Numbered from the stretch's first letter, positions 25,966-35,301 are shown. The stretch: DNA of 64,000 nt from Halorubrum vacuolatum (GCF_900188065.1 NZ_FZNQ01000001.1:186001-250000), one strand, 5' to 3'. Translations and numbers: made by a program. The notes: generated by a model from the sequence alone, not told the origin.

Positions 25966-27099
25966 ATGTCAGGTCCCCAGCCCGGTTCCCACAAGCGGAC
26001 GATCACCGTCCACGAGCTGCTGGAACGGAGCGCCCGTGCCGCGCTCGATCTCCAGCGGGAGGATGGATCGTTTCCACCGGGTCAAAACGGGGTCTATGAT
26101 GAGCCTGAGACGCCCGTGCGGACGACATCACACTGGTTAACAACGTTGTCGAAGGTTTATGCGCTCACCGGTGAGAGGGTATTCGCTGACGCAGCCAGTG
26201 ACGCCGCCGATTATCTACTCGGTGATGACGCTCGACCTCACGGCAACACTTTTTATTCGCGAACCGTGGCCGATAAGGACGCCTGTGACGGAGTGATCGG
26301 ACAGGCTGCACCGATCAGGGGCCTTTCGTTGGCGGGAAGAATACTCGATCGAGAGGAGTTGTACAAAACGGCGGAAGAAGTGTTTTTTCTACATCCATTC
26401 GACCGACGTCTCGGCCTATGGGAACGAGTTGAAATAGATGGTGAACGGCTGTCGTTTGATCGGACGGTAAATCACCAGTTGACCTTTGCCGCCGCCGGTG
26501 CTGAACTGCTCCGCTCGGTGGAGACGGTTAGGGATCCCCTTGAGACCTTTCTTGATCAACTGGAAAAAAACATGACGCAGCGGAAGAATGGCGTCATCAG
26601 ACATTACATTAATCCCCCGGTGAGCAAGGTAATTCGGACGGTTCTCGGACAACCCCGGCATTGGCCGCTGTTATGGAATATCCTCGCTTTCGGCTATCAC
26701 TCGTTCTCCGAGGAGAGACGTCGAAAGGAGATCGGTTATCTCCCCGTCGTCGTGTCCTCGTTAGCCAGGCTTCATCGGGAGTTTCCGGACCACGAACTGT
26801 GGCAGCGTGGCAGTATCGACACGGCAGTCGAGTATCTCACCTCACGCGATTCCGATGGTGCATATCGAATACGGACCGCTGCCTCTGGAAGCATGTTGCC
26901 GGGCATCGAGGCGGGATACGGACTGTTCGTCTTCGGATATATGGACCCGTGTCGGGATCTGATCGCCGCGGATATCTCGGAGCATTTCGATGCTGAACGT
27001 GGGTTATTGGATCGAAACGCGACCGATCCGATATCACAGTCCTCGAAGATATACAACCTCGCACTCTTTCCCGACCCACAGTTCACGATTAGGCTATAA
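25966..27099 (+). CDS. AglQ-like (alpha/alpha)6-barrel protein of agl clusters
   Basis: A 377-residue soluble protein predicted to form a six-hairpin alpha toroid like GH88/GH105-type hydrolases. It opens with RTITVHELLERSARAALDLQ and then REDGSFPPGQNGVYDEPETP (about residues 28-47), a stretch I recognise from proteins annotated as AglQ in haloarchaeal agl clusters. TTSHWLTTLSKVYALTGERV, CDGVIGQAAPIRGLSLAGRI and DGAYRIRTAASG follow. In Haloferax, AglQ is needed for normal S-layer N-glycan assembly, possibly trimming or isomerising a precursor. Its end overlaps the end of paralogue 5 by 6 bases (convergent). The identity is likely but based on remembered motifs. Confidence 0.6.
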   Translation: MSGPQPGSHKRTITVHELLERSARAALDLQREDGSFPPGQNGVYDEPETPVRTTSHWLTTLSKVYALTGERVFADAASDAADYLLGDDARPHGNTFYSRTVADKDACDGVIGQAAPIRGLSLAGRILDREELYKTAEEVFFLHPFDRRLGLWERVEIDGERLSFDRTVNHQLTFAAAGAELLRSVETVRDPLETFLDQLEKNMTQRKNGVIRHYINPPVSKVIRTVLGQPRHWPLLWNILAFGYHSFSEERRRKEIGYLPVVVSSLARLHREFPDHELWQRGSIDTAVEYLTSRDSDGAYRIRTAASGSMLPGIEAGYGLFVFGYMDPCRDLIAADISEHFDAERGLLDRNATDPISQSSKIYNLALFPDPQFTIRL

Positions 27100-27819
27100 A
27101 ACGTCGTGCAGATCGGGGTGGGGCTCACCGTCCGCGGTTCCGTCCATCGCGACGGCCGCCCGATGCCGTTGCCACTCCTTGTGTCGGATTAACACATGCA
27201 CTGGGATGGAATCGATATTCAATATGCGGGCGATCACCACCCGATGGTGTCCATCATGAAGCAAGAGTTCACCATCCCTTCCGATCAGCACAGATACCCC
27301 CGTCGGATCCCGGGTGCTCCAGGGGCGTCGTGGGTCCGTCACCGGATCCCGCTGATCGCTTTGATACCCGTTCTGTTTCATATCGAGATAGAGCTCGTCG
27401 ACATACTCACACCGCTTTTGTAGAAACTCCTCACTCGTCGTATAGCCAAAGAACTCACCGTCGGACTCGATACGATCTCTTCCATGTCGGTAGTATGCGG
27501 TTTCGGTCCACGACTTGCCCTCATGGAAGCGCTCGACGAGCCCCTTGTATACCTCGGTCTCCGTGAGTTTCACTCGGTGGCTGTCCCAGTCTCCATCGAG
27601 GATCTTTCCGACGTATCTATCCTCCGGGATGAACCGCGATTCGGAACGATAGCTGATCGCGGACGGCGAGACCCGGATCGGATTCAATGGCTCCGGTATC
27701 GGGCCTGGATTCGTCACGCTCAGTAGCCGCTTACGGGCTGCCAGTCGATATTCAAGCGGTACCGTCCGTGCATACAGGGCGCCCGCTATTCGGCGGGTGT
27801 ACCTAGATAGTCGATCCAT
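27094..27819 (-). CDS. ParB/Srx-like paralogue 5 of the glycosylation island
   Basis: A 241-residue paralogue that groups with paralogue 2. Marks: a basic N-terminus (MDRLSRYTRRIAGALYARTV), NPIRVSPSAISY (46-57), G-D-W-D (76-79), KRCEYVDELYLDMKQNGYQS (135-154), GVSVLIGRDGELLLHDG (174-190), GHHRVVIARILNIDSIPVHV (190-209), IRHKEWQRHR (211-220) and HPDLHDVL at the C-terminus. The usual VDP is replaced by VSP. It lies 53 bases downstream of the GT4 gene on the same strand, so it may be co-transcribed with a glycosyltransferase. Function unknown. Confidence 0.65.
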   Translation of the reverse strand: MDRLSRYTRRIAGALYARTVPLEYRLAARKRLLSVTNPGPIPEPLNPIRVSPSAISYRSESRFIPEDRYVGKILDGDWDSHRVKLTETEVYKGLVERFHEGKSWTETAYYRHGRDRIESDGEFFGYTTSEEFLQKRCEYVDELYLDMKQNGYQSDQRDPVTDPRRPWSTRDPTGVSVLIGRDGELLLHDGHHRVVIARILNIDSIPVHVLIRHKEWQRHRAAVAMDGTADGEPHPDLHDVL

Positions 27820-27872
27820 ATTCGCTTGTCTCCTCGATCGCGGTACGCTGTTCCCGACGGTTCATCCTCGTA

Positions 27873-28988
27873 TTAGCGTTCATTGGCTCGTTTTATTTCA
27901 TTTTGAAAGAGTTCGTCATACGACGCGATCGCGACGCTCACATCGAAGTCGGTCGCACGCTCATACAGCGTTTCCGCGTCGTGTGGATCCCTGAGTGTCT
28001 CCTCGATGGCGGTAGTCAATGCGCGATCATCGCCGACCGGTACGAGCCTTCCGTATGTTCCTCCACTGAGAATTTCGGAGGGGCCACTCCGACAGTCCGT
28101 CGACACCACCGGACAGCCGCAAGCCATTGCCTCTATCAACACGAGGCCGAATCCCTCGTGTGTCGATGAGAGAACAAACACGTCCGCGGCGCCCATGTAG
28201 CGGTACGGATCCTCGATGAATCCCGGGAAATAGACACGCTCTTGGATCCCGAGCGCCGCTGCTTGCTCCCGTAATGCCTCCGTCTCCGGCCCACTGCCAA
28301 ACAGGACGAGACGTCTGTGATCCCCGTTCAGTCGTGCAAACGACGCAAGCAGGGTATTGAACCCTTTCTGTGGTTCATGACGCCCGCCCGCCAGTATAAC
28401 CTCCGTCGACTCATCGAGAAACCACTCATGCTGTACCGGTTTGGATGCGTTCTCCCTGATCTGCTCTACCCGCACCGGATTATAAATCATCGAGACGGCT
28501 GTCTCCTTCAGCAACGTCCGGTCAAGGAGTTCACGGCGAACACCCTTCGAGACTGCAACCGCGTGGTCGGCGAGCGGATAGCCGATAGACGCACCGAAGC
28601 GCACGAGTCGATCCTTGTTATCGCTCAGTCGGTGCGACAACACGTTGTGTTCGCTAATTACGAGCCGTGTTCCAGTACGGGACAGTCGATGGGCTGCGAT
28701 GGCGATCAGGTTCGGCTCTGTCATCATCGAGTACAGGACGTCCGGGTCGTGTGCGTTGAGGTACCGACGGAGCGGGAGGAGACTCGTGGCCACACGGTCC
28801 GCTCCGAGGTTGATGACTGTGACCTCGTCAGGTACGTCGGTGAGCAACTCACCCGACGCGTCGACGAGTACCAGATCGACGTCATACCCCCGGTGGGCCA
28901 ATCCGCTGGATAGATCCAATGCGACACGTTCCGCCCCACCGATGGTCATCGACGTGAGAAAGATAGCGATCGAGTTTCGTTCCGCCAT
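27873..28988 (-). CDS. Family 4 glycosyltransferase
   Basis: A 371-residue GT-B enzyme. The N-terminal domain starts IAIFLTSMTIGGAERVALDL with the Gly-Gly-Ala-Glu-Arg loop common in GT4 proteins. The C-terminal nucleotide-sugar domain shows VILAGGRHEPQKGFNTLLAS near residue 188 and the E-x7-E motif in STHEGFGLVLIEAMACGCPV near 275, plus DCRSGPSEIL. It likely adds a hexose to the lipid-linked glycan at the cytoplasmic face. It precedes ParB/Srx-like paralogue 5 by 53 bases on the same strand and is divergent from the GT2 gene at 29125. Donor sugar unknown. Confidence 0.88.
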   Translation of the reverse strand: MAERNSIAIFLTSMTIGGAERVALDLSSGLAHRGYDVDLVLVDASGELLTDVPDEVTVINLGADRVATSLLPLRRYLNAHDPDVLYSMMTEPNLIAIAAHRLSRTGTRLVISEHNVLSHRLSDNKDRLVRFGASIGYPLADHAVAVSKGVRRELLDRTLLKETAVSMIYNPVRVEQIRENASKPVQHEWFLDESTEVILAGGRHEPQKGFNTLLASFARLNGDHRRLVLFGSGPETEALREQAAALGIQERVYFPGFIEDPYRYMGAADVFVLSSTHEGFGLVLIEAMACGCPVVSTDCRSGPSEILSGGTYGRLVPVGDDRALTTAIEETLRDPHDAETLYERATDFDVSVAIASYDELFQNEIKRANER

Positions 28989-29124
28989 TGGGTTATCTCA
29001 CAGGGAGTGTTCGAGCCGTTAAACCCCTTCTGGGTGCCTACTTCGATAGTTGTGGGATCCACATTCCCCAATCAATGTGATTTTTAAGTAACCGCTCGTT
29101 CGTGTCGGCAGGGATAGTTCCACC

Positions 29125-30039
29125 ATGTCGGATCGAGGGCCGCCACGTGTGTCCATCATCGTCCCCGTCTACAACGATCCCGACGGCATCCGAACCACCC
29201 TTAAGTCCCTCCTCAGCCAATCCACCGATCCGGCACAGATCATCGTCGTCGACAACGGCTCAACCGATCGGACCCCCGAAACCGTCCGCTCTTATATGGA
29301 CGATCACGCCAATCTCGCCCTCCTCTTCGAACACGAGATCCAGTCCTCCTATGCCGCACGGAACACGGGTATCCGCCACACCGACGCGGAGATCCTCGCC
29401 TTCGTCGACGCCGACATGACCGTCCCGGAGGACTGGCTCGAATCCGCGATCGAAACGTTCCGGATCACCGATGCCGGCTACATGGGCTGTCCCGTCGAAC
29501 TCACGCTCCCGGAGAACCCGCCACTCCCGGCCCGCTACGACCACCACACCGGTTTTCCGGTTGAGGGGTACCTCGAGTCCCAACACTTCGCCCCGACCTG
29601 TTGTCTGTTCGTCCGTCGCGCGGTCTTCGAGGACGTCGGCCTCTTCGATCACCGCCTCGAATCCGGCGGGGACAAGGAGTTCGGCAACCGGGTCCATGCC
29701 GCCGGCTACGAGCTCCACTTCGCCGCGGACGTCACCATGTACCACCCGACGAGGAACACCCTCAGAGCGCACATGAAAAAGGACCGCCGCGTCGGCCGTG
29801 GCCTCTGTCAACTCCAGCGGTACCACCCGGAGCGCTACGGCACGCCCGGGGTTCCACCGCGACCGTCGGGGATCAAACGTCCCGAGCGCGACCTGTCGCC
29901 GCGGGACCGGGTGGCCTTCGGCGCGCTCGGAACCGGCCTCACCGGCGTGCGTGCGCTCGGCTATTACGAGGAGTTCCTTCGGGGCTCGTCCCCTGATCCC
30001 GCCGACGGGATCCCCGAACTCGGCCGGATGGACGGCTGA
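29125..30039 (+). CDS. Family 2 glycosyltransferase
   Basis: A 304-residue GT-A enzyme without membrane spans. PRVSIIVPVYNDPDGIRTTL opens the fold, IIVVDNGSTDRTPETVRSYM is the donor-binding loop, ILAFVDADMTVPEDWLESAI carries the DxD motif near residue 94, and DVGLFDHRLESGGDKEFGNR provides the acceptor-side acidic residues near 180. It lies 38 bases before the AglF-like gene on the same strand, consistent with an operon that makes and uses a nucleotide sugar. The acceptor and linkage are not determined. Confidence 0.88.
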   Translation: MSDRGPPRVSIIVPVYNDPDGIRTTLKSLLSQSTDPAQIIVVDNGSTDRTPETVRSYMDDHANLALLFEHEIQSSYAARNTGIRHTDAEILAFVDADMTVPEDWLESAIETFRITDAGYMGCPVELTLPENPPLPARYDHHTGFPVEGYLESQHFAPTCCLFVRRAVFEDVGLFDHRLESGGDKEFGNRVHAAGYELHFAADVTMYHPTRNTLRAHMKKDRRVGRGLCQLQRYHPERYGTPGVPPRPSGIKRPERDLSPRDRVAFGALGTGLTGVRALGYYEEFLRGSSPDPADGIPELGRMDG

Positions 30040-30077
30040 CGACAAAGTATTTCAGACCCCGCAAACACCCTCCAGCC

Positions 30078-30863
30078 ATGCAAGCGATCGTCCTCGCCGC
30101 CGGCAAGGGCACCCGACTCCAGCCGCTCACCGACGACCGGCCGAAGGTGCTCGTCGAGGTGAACGACAAGCCGCTCATCGAGGACGTCTTCGACAACCTG
30201 ATCGGGATCGGCGCAAGCGAGCTGATCGTCGTCGTCGGCTACAAGGCCGAACAGATCATCGACCGCTACGGCGACAGCTACGAGGGCGTCCCGATCACCT
30301 ACACCCACCAACGGGAGCAGCTCGGGCTCGCCCACGCCATCCTGCAGGCGGAGCCATACATCGACGGCCCGTTCATGCTCATGCTCGGCGACAACGTCTT
30401 CCGCGGCAACCTCGGCGACGTGGTCAACCGACAGGGAGAGGAGCGGGCGGACGCCGCGTTCCTCGTCGAGGAGGTCCCCTACGAGGAGGCGAGCCGCTAC
30501 GGCGTCCTCGACACCAACGAGTACGGCGAAGTCGTCGAAGTCGTCGAGAAGCCCGACGATCCGCCGAGTAACCTCGTCATGACCGGCTTTTACACCTTCA
30601 CGCCCGCCATCTTCCACGCCTGCCACCTCGTGCAGCCGTCCGACCGCGGCGAGTACGAACTCCCCGACGCGATCGACCTGCTTATCGAGTCGGGGCGAAC
30701 CATCGATGCGATCCGCCTCGACGGTTGGCGCATCGACGTTGGCTATCCCGAGGACCGCGACCGGGCGGAAGAGTGGCTCGACGAACTGGCTGCGAATAGC
30801 GACGAAGCCACTGAGGAGAGCGAGAAACAGCCGACGGATGAAGACGTCGCCGCCGAGAACTGA
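30078..30863 (+). CDS. aglF: Sugar-1-phosphate nucleotidyltransferase (AglF-like)
   Basis: A 261-residue enzyme that makes an NDP-sugar, probably UDP-glucose from UTP and glucose-1-phosphate. MQAIVLAAGKGTRLQPLTDD and RPKVLVEVNDKPLIE form the nucleotide signature, FMLMLGDNVFRGNL the metal-binding Asp, and YGVLDTNEYGEVVEVVEKPD and TGFYTFTPAIF the sugar site. DGWRIDVGYPEDRDRAEEWL is the second metal-site region. The short length and lack of a left-handed helix tail fit AglF of Haloferax. Together with AglM it can supply UDP-glucuronate for glycan assembly. Thymidylyltransferase activity is the main alternative. Confidence 0.75.
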   Translation: MQAIVLAAGKGTRLQPLTDDRPKVLVEVNDKPLIEDVFDNLIGIGASELIVVVGYKAEQIIDRYGDSYEGVPITYTHQREQLGLAHAILQAEPYIDGPFMLMLGDNVFRGNLGDVVNRQGEERADAAFLVEEVPYEEASRYGVLDTNEYGEVVEVVEKPDDPPSNLVMTGFYTFTPAIFHACHLVQPSDRGEYELPDAIDLLIESGRTIDAIRLDGWRIDVGYPEDRDRAEEWLDELAANSDEATEESEKQPTDEDVAAEN

Positions 30864-30928
30864 CCGACGGCTCACCCGACACGACGACACCTTTTCTTGA
30901 TCCGGGAACAACCCTTGAAGAGACTCTC

Positions 30929-31795
30929 ATGCAGGACCTTCCGCCGTATCCCCCGGTCGATGACGCTCCCGACGTGTTCGCGTCCGGCCACCTGTGGGTC
31001 GAGGAGCTGGTCGTCGGCGAGCCGCTTCGATTCCGGCTGACCGACGCCGGATTCCTCGTGTTCGGCGACGCCGAGCGGGTCTTCGAGCATGGATCGATCC
31101 CGCTGCGCTACCGCCACGCCGTCCGTGCGGTTCGTGAATCGTTCGCCCGCGATGCGTTTCGGGAGGCCGTCGATGACCCCGAATCGGTCACGTTCGGCTG
31201 CGTCGCGGTCCACCGTGTCGACCGAACCGATGCGCCGGCACCCGCATACGACTGGGCACGGACGCCCTCCGTGCTCGGCACTGATGTACACGACGCGACA
31301 CAGGATCGATTCCTGCCGCGCGACGCGGTACAGTCGGTGTTCGAGCGGGTCGGCCTGCGTGCGGTCGACCCGATCGCGAAGGAACTGCGCGCCGCCGATG
31401 TCGATCCGGCGTCGTTCCCGATCCCCGACTCCGCGTGGTATGACGGTCCCGCCGCGGGGGTTGTGTTCCACAACAAGCGCGGCGGACGGGCGATCCGGGA
31501 GCGACGTCCCGACGGGGCGAGCGCCGAAGTCGGTATCGGGAACGACAACGGTCCTTCCGGGGATTCCATCGAGCGTCTCCTCGACGAGCGCGTGACCGAT
31601 GCGTGGCTCGACCGCGTATGGACCGCCTGCGAAGCGGCCGAGGACCCGACGACCGTCGAGACGCTCACGGAGCGCGCCCTCGAACGGCTCGCCCGCGAGA
31701 CGTTCGCGCTGTCCGGTCCCGATGCACCGACCGAGTCCGAGGTACGCTCCGCGCTCGCCGCTCGCGTCGATCGCTATTGCCGAACCCGGGCATGA
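30929..31795 (+). CDS. RNA ligase-like nucleotidyltransferase-fold protein, catalytic lysine apparently lost
   Basis: A 288-residue protein. Its layout matches haloarchaeal RNA/DNA ligase-like proteins: PDVFASGHLWVEELVVGEPL near residue 11, FRLTDAGFLVFGDAERVFEH, PLRYRHAVRAVRESF, AWYDGPAAGVVFHNKRGGRA near 170 (motif IV-like). In an active enzyme the GHLW segment should continue with an E-K-x-D-G type motif I whose Lys receives AMP; here it reads E-E-L-V-V-G, so the nucleotidyl lysine and the Asp are missing. It may be a non-catalytic relative. It lies 65 bases after the AglF-like gene, but no link to glycosylation is evident. Confidence 0.5.
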   Translation: MQDLPPYPPVDDAPDVFASGHLWVEELVVGEPLRFRLTDAGFLVFGDAERVFEHGSIPLRYRHAVRAVRESFARDAFREAVDDPESVTFGCVAVHRVDRTDAPAPAYDWARTPSVLGTDVHDATQDRFLPRDAVQSVFERVGLRAVDPIAKELRAADVDPASFPIPDSAWYDGPAAGVVFHNKRGGRAIRERRPDGASAEVGIGNDNGPSGDSIERLLDERVTDAWLDRVWTACEAAEDPTTVETLTERALERLARETFALSGPDAPTESEVRSALAARVDRYCRTRA

Positions 31796-31826
31796 GACGG
31801 CCCGAGAAAGCAGATGACGGCCGGGA

Positions 31827-33170
31827 TCACCAGGTCAATCCCTCGTAGGTGATCCCTTCCCGACGCTCGATCACCCGCCGACCGTCGATCACGACGGGGG
31901 TGGCCATCGTGTCGAACGCATCGTCGAGCGCGGCGAACTCGTCCCAGTCGGTGACGACGAGCGCGCCGACGGCATCCGCCAACGCGTCGGCCGCGGTGTC
32001 CGCATACGCGATCTCGGGGAACCGCCCGCGCATCCTCTCGGTCGCGACCGGGTCGTAGCCCACGACCTCGGCGCCGCGCTCCAGCAGGCCCTCGATGACG
32101 GGGATCGCCCGGGAGTTCCGGATATCATCGGTCCCGGGTTTAAACGCGAGCCCGAGCACGGCGACGCGCTCGCCGGCGACGTCGACGTGCGCGTCGAGGA
32201 GTTCGAGGAGCCGCTCCGGCTGTCGGTCGTTCACCGCGACGGTCGCGTTCAACAGGGCGGGGTCGTAGCCGACCGCCCGCCCGGCCGCTCGCAGCGCGTC
32301 GACGTCCTTCGGAAAACAACTTCCCCCGTAGCCGACCCCCGACCGGAGGAAGCGCTCGCCGATCCGGTCGTCGAGCCCGACGGCGGCCATCACCTCGTAG
32401 GCGTCGACGCCGAACTCCTTACAGAGGTTTCCGAGGTCGTTCGCGAGCGAGATCTTCGTCGCGAGCGCGGCGTTGTTGGCGTATTTGATCATCATCGCGG
32501 TCTCCGGGTCCGTCCGCACGATGGGGATCTCCCGTCCGGCGACGATCGGTTCGTAGAGCCGTTCGAGCCGATCGAGGGCCCACTCGTCGTCGGTGCCGAG
32601 GACGATCTTATCGGGGCTCTGGAAGTCCGCAACCGCCGAGCCCTGCCGCAGGAACTCCGGGTTCGTGGCGAGTGAGAGACGATCCCGTAGACATCCTCCC
32701 GTCCCGTTGCCGTTCGATTCACCTCCCTCATCGCCCGCTCCGTCCGCCACACCGTCAAAGAGTGCCTCACGAACCGTCGCGATCGACGGCGGGGTGACCG
32801 TGCTTTTGATGACGACGAGTCCCCGCTCGTCGGGCTCCAGCCCCGCGAGCGTCGTTCCGACGTCACGAGCGGCCGCCGAGAGTGCGCTCACGTCGATGTC
32901 GCCGTCCTCGGTCGAGGGCGTCCCGATCGCGAGAAACGTCAGATCGGAATCGGCGACGTCGTCGGCGGACGTCGTCGCACGGAGTCGATCCCCCGCGTGT
33001 CGTTCGAGGAGCGCGTCGAGCCCCGGTTCGTGGATCGGTGCGTGTCCCTCGTTCAGCGCCGACACCACCTCGGGATCGATGTCGATGGCGACCACCTCGT
33101 GTCCCGCCTCCGCGAGACACGCCGCGAGCGTGGTTCCGACGTAGCCGCTTCCGACGACGGTGACTTTCAT
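31827..33170 (-). CDS. aglM: UDP-glucose 6-dehydrogenase (AglM-like)
   Basis: A 447-residue enzyme that oxidises UDP-glucose to UDP-glucuronate with NAD. The N-terminal Rossmann motif is [20 protein letters not shown], followed by [12 protein letters not shown] with the NAD-binding Asp. The catalytic cysteine lies in [20 protein letters not shown] near residue 270. The C-terminal UDP-binding part has [21 protein letters not shown] Gly/Asn-rich insertion near residue 135 ([12 protein letters not shown]) is unusual. It fits the need for uronic acids in halobacterial N-glycans and completes a pathway with the AglF-like gene. Confidence 0.9.
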   Translation of the reverse strand: MKVTVVGSGYVGTTLAACLAEAGHEVVAIDIDPEVVSALNEGHAPIHEPGLDALLERHAGDRLRATTSADDVADSDLTFLAIGTPSTEDGDIDVSALSAAARDVGTTLAGLEPDERGLVVIKSTVTPPSIATVREALFDGVADGAGDEGGESNGNGTGGCLRDRLSLATNPEFLRQGSAVADFQSPDKIVLGTDDEWALDRLERLYEPIVAGREIPIVRTDPETAMMIKYANNAALATKISLANDLGNLCKEFGVDAYEVMAAVGLDDRIGERFLRSGVGYGGSCFPKDVDALRAAGRAVGYDPALLNATVAVNDRQPERLLELLDAHVDVAGERVAVLGLAFKPGTDDIRNSRAIPVIEGLLERGAEVVGYDPVATERMRGRFPEIAYADTAADALADAVGALVVTDWDEFAALDDAFDTMATPVVIDGRRVIERREGITYEGLTW

Positions 33171-33342
33171 ATTTGGGCCTTCCGCGCCGGGGTCAAAGAG
33201 GGTTCCGTGCGCGGCTCGCCGGTCGGTTGCCGGCGGTCAGACTCGGCGGCCACGCTCGGCGCTCACGTCCGATCCAGTCACCTGACCACTTTCACCGCCC
33301 TCGGCGACCCCTTAAATACGTTCACGGCGGATCCTCGATCGA

Positions 33343-35301
33343 ATGCAGGTCTCGGATCTCCCGCTTGCGCCGACGTTCATCGATCACTTCGAGACGGCCG
33401 GTATCACGACGCTTTATCCGCCGCAGGCGGCGACGGTGGAGGCCGGGATCTGTGCGGGTGAAAACGTCGTCGCGGCGATGCCGACGGCCTCCGGCAAGAC
33501 GTTCGTCGCGCAGTTGGCGTTGCTCACCGCCGACGGGCCCGGGCTCTACGTCTGCCCGCTGCGTGCGCTCGCCCGCGAGAAGTACGAGTCGTTCGCGGCG
33601 CTGCCGGGGATCGACGTCGGCGTCTCGACGGGCGATTTCGACGCGACCGGCGAGGAGCTCGCGGACAACGACATCGTGGTGGCGACGAGCGAGAAAGTGG
33701 ATTCGGCGATCCGCAACGGCGCCTCGTGGGTGAGCGATCTGGCCTGCGTCGTCGTCGACGAGGTTCACCTGCTCGACGCCTCCCGTCGTGGCCCCACGCT
33801 TGAGGTGACCGTTGCCACCCTCCGGCGACGCGCCCCGGACGTGCAGGTGGTCGCGCTCTCGGCGACCGTCGACAACCCGGCGGCCATCGCGGAGTGGCTC
33901 GACGCCGCGTTGGTCGAATCGGACTGGCGACCGGTCGACCTCCGAACGGGGGTGTACGCCGACGGCGAGGTGACGTTTCCCTCGGGTCCGCCGCTATCGG
34001 TGCCGGATGCACCGACGCCCGATGGTGAGGAGACGGACGCCGCGATCAAGACGGCGGCGACGGCCGCGCTGGTCGGCGAGGCGATCGACGGGGGCGGACA
34101 GTGTCTCGCGTTCGTCCGGTCCCGGCGCGAGGCGGCCGCGCTCGCGGAGCGACTGGCCGAGGAGGGCCTCGCGGAGCGATTCGGCGTCGCCGAGGAGGCG
34201 GCGGCCGCCGCCGAGGAGGCTGCGGACGTCGATGGAACCGTGACCGGCGCGCGGTTGGCCGACTGCCTCCGCGCCGGCGTGGGCTTTCATCACGCGGGCC
34301 TGCGGGCGGGCCATCGGGCGGTCGTCGAGCGGACGTTCCGTGAGCGCTCGCTCGCATGCATCTGTGCGACGCCAACCCTCGCGGCCGGGGTGAACGTCCC
34401 CGCGCGTCGGGTCGTCGTCCGCGACCAGGAGCGGTACACCGGCACGGGCATGGAGCCCGTTCCCGTCCTCGAGGTCCACCAGATGTGCGGGCGTGCGGGT
34501 CGGCCGGGGTTGGACCCGCGTGGGGAGGCGGTGCTCGTGGGCGATACGGGATCGCGTGCGGCGCTGTTCGAACGCTACGTCGAGGGCGAGCCGGAGGCGG
34601 TCGAATCGAGGTTGGCGGACCCCGGTGCGCTCCGCACGCACGTCCTTTCGGTGGTGGCGACGGGATTCGCGTCGACGGAGGCGGAGATCCTCGACGTCTT
34701 CGAGGGGACCTTTTATGCCCGAGCGACGGGCGCCGGCGGGCTCGCCGACGCGGTCGCCGACGCGGTCGACGACCTCGTCGCGATGGGGATGATCGAACGG
34801 GACACCGCCGGCGGGGTTGAAGCGTATCGGCTCGTCGCGACCCCCGTCGGCGAGACGACCTCGAAACAGTACGTCCGCCCGGAAACCGGAGAACGGATCG
34901 TCGATGGGTTGCGGACCGCCGTGGCCATGGAACGACCGTCGACGCTCACCGTTCTGGAGGTCGTCTGTGACACGCCGGACATGGACGATACGTACCTCGG
35001 GAACCGCGAGCGAGCCGATATCTATCGGTTCGCGAGCACCCACGCGTCCGAGTTCACCACGGGCATGGGCGACGTGGATGACTTCGAGGGGTGGCTTGAG
35101 TCGGTGAAGACCGCACGCATCCTCTCGGAGTGGATCGACGGGGAAACGACGGAGGCGCTCGTCGAGCGCTACCGGATCGGTCCGGGGGACCTCGATTCAC
35201 GGATCGAGCGGGCGGAGTGGCTGTTGAGCGCGGCGGACGCGCTCGCGGAAACGATCGACGTGGCCGTCCCCGAGGTCGGTCGAGCCCGTTCGCGATTGTA
35301 A
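33343..35301 (+). CDS. Hel308-like Ski2-family DEAD/DEAH helicase
   Basis: A 652-residue ATP-dependent helicase. Motifs in order: Q-like TLYPPQAATVEAG, motif I AAMPTASGKTFVAQLALL near residue 45, Ia VCPLRALAREKYESF, motif II VVVDEVHLLDASRRGPTLE near 142 (DEVH), III VVALSATVDNPAAIAEWL, IV LAFVRSRREAAALAERL, V ATPTLAAGVNVPARRVVVRD and VI VHQMCGRAGRPGLDPRGEAV. A winged-helix and ratchet-like region follows. It is shorter than typical Hel308 (above 700 residues) and may be the second haloarchaeal paralogue. Role likely in replication-fork repair. Confidence 0.85.
   Translation: MQVSDLPLAPTFIDHFETAGITTLYPPQAATVEAGICAGENVVAAMPTASGKTFVAQLALLTADGPGLYVCPLRALAREKYESFAALPGIDVGVSTGDFDATGEELADNDIVVATSEKVDSAIRNGASWVSDLACVVVDEVHLLDASRRGPTLEVTVATLRRRAPDVQVVALSATVDNPAAIAEWLDAALVESDWRPVDLRTGVYADGEVTFPSGPPLSVPDAPTPDGEETDAAIKTAATAALVGEAIDGGGQCLAFVRSRREAAALAERLAEEGLAERFGVAEEAAAAAEEAADVDGTVTGARLADCLRAGVGFHHAGLRAGHRAVVERTFRERSLACICATPTLAAGVNVPARRVVVRDQERYTGTGMEPVPVLEVHQMCGRAGRPGLDPRGEAVLVGDTGSRAALFERYVEGEPEAVESRLADPGALRTHVLSVVATGFASTEAEILDVFEGTFYARATGAGGLADAVADAVDDLVAMGMIERDTAGGVEAYRLVATPVGETTSKQYVRPETGERIVDGLRTAVAMERPSTLTVLEVVCDTPDMDDTYLGNRERADIYRFASTHASEFTTGMGDVDDFEGWLESVKTARILSEWIDGETTEALVERYRIGPGDLDSRIERAEWLLSAADALAETIDVAVPEVGRARSRL

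Noticed and set aside
21190-27819. Reading the ParB-like proteins as plasmid partition proteins
   Set aside because: They lack a helix-turn-helix and dimer domain, have no adjacent parA, and sit among glycan genes in five diverged copies.
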